DNA from: Candidatus Ornithospirochaeta stercoripullorum | GTDB lineage: Bacteria; Spirochaetota; Spirochaetia; Sphaerochaetales; Sphaerochaetaceae | Reading direction: 5' to 3' | DNA: 45,185 nt | Assembly: GCA_017694595.1 (NCBI GenBank) | Contig: JADIMT010000038.1 | Coordinates: forward strand, 1-45,185 | In this document: positions 42,804-45,185 of the stretch, in pieces | How positions within the stretch are numbered: position 1 is the first letter of the stretch | How the letters are laid out: every line of letters begins with the position of its first letter | The notes under the pieces: generated by a model | Told to the model about the DNA's origin: nothing | The model's database searches: none | What the model saw: only the letters and a program-made list of their open reading frames with translations | Position numbers and translations under genes: made by a program

Positions 42804-43907
42804 ATGGCAAGTGATGTCTTCTTTACAGATTTAAGGACAGGTTTCAACAATTCACTTCTCGATAAACTGAGAAGAGTAATAGAAAGAGCAGGAATCGGAA
42901 ATATCGATTTCGAAGATCATTATGCAGCAATCAAGCTGCATTTCGGCGAGCCTGGAAACCTGGCTTTTCTTCGTCCGAACTGGGCTAAGACGGTTGCAGA
43001 TATCATCAAGGAAAAAGGCGGCAAGCCCTTTTTGACTGATTGCAATACCCTCTATGTTGGTGGAAGGAAGAACGCTCTGGACCATATGGATACCGCAATG
43101 GTTAACGGCTTCTCCCCTCTTTCTACCGGCTGTCAGATCATAATAGCAGATGGACTCAAAGGAACTGACGATGTAGAGGTTCCTGTAGATGGGAAATATG
43201 TAAAAGAAGCGAAAATCGGCAGAGCCATCATGGATGCAGATATCATCATCTCCCTATCGCACTTCAAAGGTCATGAAGCCACAGGCTTCGGTGGAGCGCT
43301 GAAGAATATTGGAATGGGTTCTGGTTCTAGAAGAGGCAAGATGGAAATGCATGCAGCTGGAAAACCAAATGTAATTACAGACAAATGCATTTCATGCCAT
43401 CGCTGTGAGAAAATCTGTGCACATGGAGCTCCAGAGTTTTCCAGTGGCAAATGCGTGATCAACCACGACAAATGTGTAGGATGTGGACGTTGTATCGGAG
43501 TGTGTCCGAAAGATGCAATAGTCGAAGGCACAAGCAATTCCAACGAAATACTAAATTGCAGAATGATGGAATATGCAAAAGCCGTATTACAGGATAGGCC
43601 ATCATTCCATATAGCTATTGCAGTAGATATCTCACCTAACTGTGACTGCCATGCTGAAAATGATGCCCCAATTGTCCCCAATATCGGAATCTTCGCATCA
43701 TTTGATCCAGTTGCGCTAGATCAAGCAGCTGCCGATGCAGTAAACAGAATGCCGATTAATCCTGGTACAATGCTAAGCGAAGCGGAGCATACACACCATG
43801 ACCACTTCGATGACGTACATCCAGATACTAATTGGAAGCAGGGCCTAGAATATGCAGAATCAATTGGGCTGGGAACACGTAAATATAACTTGATCGTCGT
43901 CAAATAA
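42804..43907 (+). CDS. DUF362 protein with two 4Fe-4S ferredoxin clusters
   Basis: A 367-residue protein. Residues 1-185 and 255-367 form the DUF362 fold (KLHFGEPGN, SHFKGHEATGFGGALKNIGMG, and FASFDPVALDQAAADAVN), split by a ferredoxin insert with two CxxCxxCxxxC motifs (CISCHRCEKIC and CVGCGRCIGVC). It is expected to carry electrons; its partner is unknown. SD-like GAGGAAAC precedes the ATG, 7 bases after the previous gene. Confidence 0.9.
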   Translation: MASDVFFTDLRTGFNNSLLDKLRRVIERAGIGNIDFEDHYAAIKLHFGEPGNLAFLRPNWAKTVADIIKEKGGKPFLTDCNTLYVGGRKNALDHMDTAMVNGFSPLSTGCQIIIADGLKGTDDVEVPVDGKYVKEAKIGRAIMDADIIISLSHFKGHEATGFGGALKNIGMGSGSRRGKMEMHAAGKPNVITDKCISCHRCEKICAHGAPEFSSGKCVINHDKCVGCGRCIGVCPKDAIVEGTSNSNEILNCRMMEYAKAVLQDRPSFHIAIAVDISPNCDCHAENDAPIVPNIGIFASFDPVALDQAAADAVNRMPINPGTMLSEAEHTHHDHFDDVHPDTNWKQGLEYAESIGLGTRKYNLIVVK

Positions 43908-43925
43908 TGCTCTTCAACGACAAAC

Positions 43926-43970
43926 ACCCTTTGCTATGGTTAAAGCTCCAATGGCAAAGGGTATTTTCTT
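43926..43970 (+). terminator. terminator of the trmJ-GDPD-DUF362 operon
   Basis: The stem ACCCTTTGC/GCAAAGGGT with a 19-base loop ends in a T-rich tract. Confidence 0.75.
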
Positions 43971-44010
43971 ACAAATGAATTAGAAATCGACTTAGGCTTT
44001 CGTAATACTT

Positions 44011-44041
44011 CCCTCAGATAGTTCAATGTCCTACTTGAGGG
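44011..44041. other. hairpin between the convergent DUF362 and nagB genes
   Basis: CCCTCA and TGAGGG ends with further imperfect pairing inside. It has no T-run on the plus strand and only AT-rich sequence on the nagB side; it may protect or end the nagB transcript. Confidence 0.3.
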
Positions 44042-44058
44042 AAATATATTTTAAAATT

Positions 44059-44868
44059 TTACAGCGTATTAGGATCAAGATTAGCCTGCTCAATATCCTT
44101 GAAATATCTATAAGTAGATACTTTAAGCTCATCACAAGCACTCTCATCGCATACGATAATTGCCCTACGATGCATCTGGATTGCAGAGCAAGTCCAAGCC
44201 TGCGACACACCCTCTTCAACTGTGTGCTTAAGAGCTCTGGCTTTATTATGCCCGTTCACCAGAATCATTACTTCCTTTGCATCCATTACAGTCTGGACAC
44301 CTACAGTAAGCGCGGTAGATGGAACAGCTGAGATATTGCCGCCGAAGAAGCGTGAGTTCATTACTTTTGTATCATAAGTAAGTGTCTTTACACGTGTACG
44401 CGAAGAAAGAGAACTGAACGGCTCATTGAAAGCGATATGACCATCTGCTCCGATTCCTCCGAGGAAAAGATCAATACCACCATATGAAGCTATCTTCTCT
44501 TCATAACGCTGACATTCAGCCTCGGGATCCTCTGCATTGCCATTCAAGATATTGGTATTCTCTGGCAGGATATCAATATGGTCGAAAAAATTTGTGTGCA
44601 TGAATGTGTAATAGCTCTGTTCATGATCGCGTGGCAAACCTACATACTCATCCATATTGAATGTCACAACATTCTTAAATGAAATATATCCAGATTTATT
44701 GAGCTTAATCAGTTCCTTATATGTCCCTAACGGAGATGAACCTGTTGGTAACCCAAGAATGAATGGACGATCCTCCCCTTTCCTTTCATGCTCCTTGATT
44801 TTCGCTGCAATATATCTTGCAGCCCACTGTGAAAGCTTTTCATAGTCGCTCTCGATAATAACTCTCAT
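44059..44868 (-). CDS. nagB: Glucosamine-6-phosphate deaminase
   Basis: A 269-residue enzyme that converts glucosamine-6-phosphate to fructose-6-phosphate and ammonia. [11 protein letters not shown] is the phosphate-binding loop, [17 protein letters not shown] has the catalytic Asp, and [14 protein letters not shown] the catalytic His-Glu pair. Length fits NagB (266). The start at 44868 (MRVIIE) follows AAAGGAGG; the ATG at 44895 lies upstream of that site. Confidence 0.95.
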   Translation of the reverse strand: MRVIIESDYEKLSQWAARYIAAKIKEHERKGEDRPFILGLPTGSSPLGTYKELIKLNKSGYISFKNVVTFNMDEYVGLPRDHEQSYYTFMHTNFFDHIDILPENTNILNGNAEDPEAECQRYEEKIASYGGIDLFLGGIGADGHIAFNEPFSSLSSRTRVKTLTYDTKVMNSRFFGGNISAVPSTALTVGVQTVMDAKEVMILVNGHNKARALKHTVEEGVSQAWTCSAIQMHRRAIIVCDESACDELKVSTYRYFKDIEQANLDPNTL

Positions 44869-44885
44869 ACATCCTCCTTTTTCAG

Positions 44886-44914
44886 AGAATACCATTCATT
44901 GCCATACTACGCAA
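44886..44914 (-). promoter_or_regulatory. promoter of nagB
   Basis: Minus strand TTGCGT (44909-44914), 17-base spacer, TATTCT (44886-44891), about 17 bases before the ATG with a Shine-Dalgarno in between. This is a conventional leader, unlike most others here. Confidence 0.5.
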
Positions 44915-44966
44915 ACATGAATAGCATCAATCGCATATTCGGTACAATCATTCCAAACAAGGATTT

Positions 44967-45185
44967 CTATGTAATAATACCAGAAGCAACTACCATGTCT
45001 GAATCATAGACAACAGCGCTCTGCCCTGGCGCAGCACCCCGCACGTAATCCAAAAAGCGTACTTTAAAGCCATTTGCGGTTTTTTCGACATTCGCAGATG
45101 CTGCAGTTGCCATGCTTCTAATCTTAACGCTATACATCTTTTCTGCATCGAAACCTTCAGCTGCACCATACACGACATCACAAGC
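44967..45185 (-). CDS. mnmA: tRNA 2-thiouridylase MnmA, C-terminal domain only (cut by window edge)
   Basis: The frame is open from the right edge to a stop at 44967 (72 codons). MYSVKIRSM, VRFLDYVRGAAPGQSAVVYD and the final VVASGIIT match the C-terminal beta-barrel of MnmA, which thiolates the wobble uridine of Lys, Glu and Gln tRNAs; the PGQxAVxYD block is diagnostic. The catalytic part lies outside the window. Confidence 0.8.
   Translation of the reverse strand, partial: ACDVVYGAAEGFDAEKMYSVKIRSMATAASANVEKTANGFKVRFLDYVRGAAPGQSAVVYDSDMVVASGIIT

Overview
The window looks like a chromosomal segment of a host-associated spirochaete (Treponema/Sphaerochaeta-like). This rests mainly on the V-type ATPase operon in the order E, DUF2764, A, B, D, I, K, which is the spirochaetal layout, and on the mix of a ThrH-type phosphatase, a DksA/TraR protein, a QueH, a TrpR-family regulator and a patatin fused to an outer-membrane barrel. 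The taxonomic call is an inference; no rRNA gene is present to settle it. Genes are tightly packed, with many ATGA/TAATG overlaps and several convergent genes that overlap at their 3' ends.

Layout. 1-5014: edge fragment of a YhcH/YiaL-type protein, a Ca2+-type P-ATPase, a MATE exporter and a histidine phosphatase. 5040-8424: an accessory island with a 22-residue holin-like toxin gene too short for routine ORF calling, facing a 992-residue protein that fuses an AAA15-type ATPase to two different D12-class adenine methyltransferases. 8484-10169: ZIP metal transporter and a patatin lipase, divergent. 10227-17279: seven-gene V-ATPase operon on the minus strand. 17378-18459: degenerate GIY-YIG-like protein and uridine phosphorylase. 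18490-22290: mobile-element zone with an intact tnpB, its putative omega-RNA flank, an unrecognised lipoprotein and a decayed iscB remnant. 22329-22767: five tRNA genes (His, Arg, Lys, Leu, Gly). 22895-32129: acyl-CoA ligase, DEAD-box helicase, TrpR-like regulator, cardiolipin synthase, QueH, TPR membrane protein and patatin-barrel protein. 32214-45185: tRNA-Leu, hemolysin-III protein, YbaK, nitroreductase, tRNA-Pro, RluA, PHP phosphatase, coiled-coil protein, stand-alone DbpA-type RNA-binding protein, MBL hydrolase, DksA, ThrH, AI-2E permease, TrmJ, glycerophosphodiesterase, DUF362 ferredoxin, NagB and the C-terminus of MnmA.

Three things stand out. First, the ATPase-D12-D12 fusion with no visible restriction nuclease, next to a type I toxin candidate. 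Second, many first-in-transcript genes have a sigma-70 -10 hexamer ending 6-9 bases before the start codon and no Shine-Dalgarno sequence, which predicts widespread leaderless mRNAs; genes inside operons instead carry Shine-Dalgarno sites. Third, two OMEGA-type nuclease relics or elements (TnpB intact, IscB decayed) lie within 4 kb, the latter directly behind the terminator of the tRNA array.
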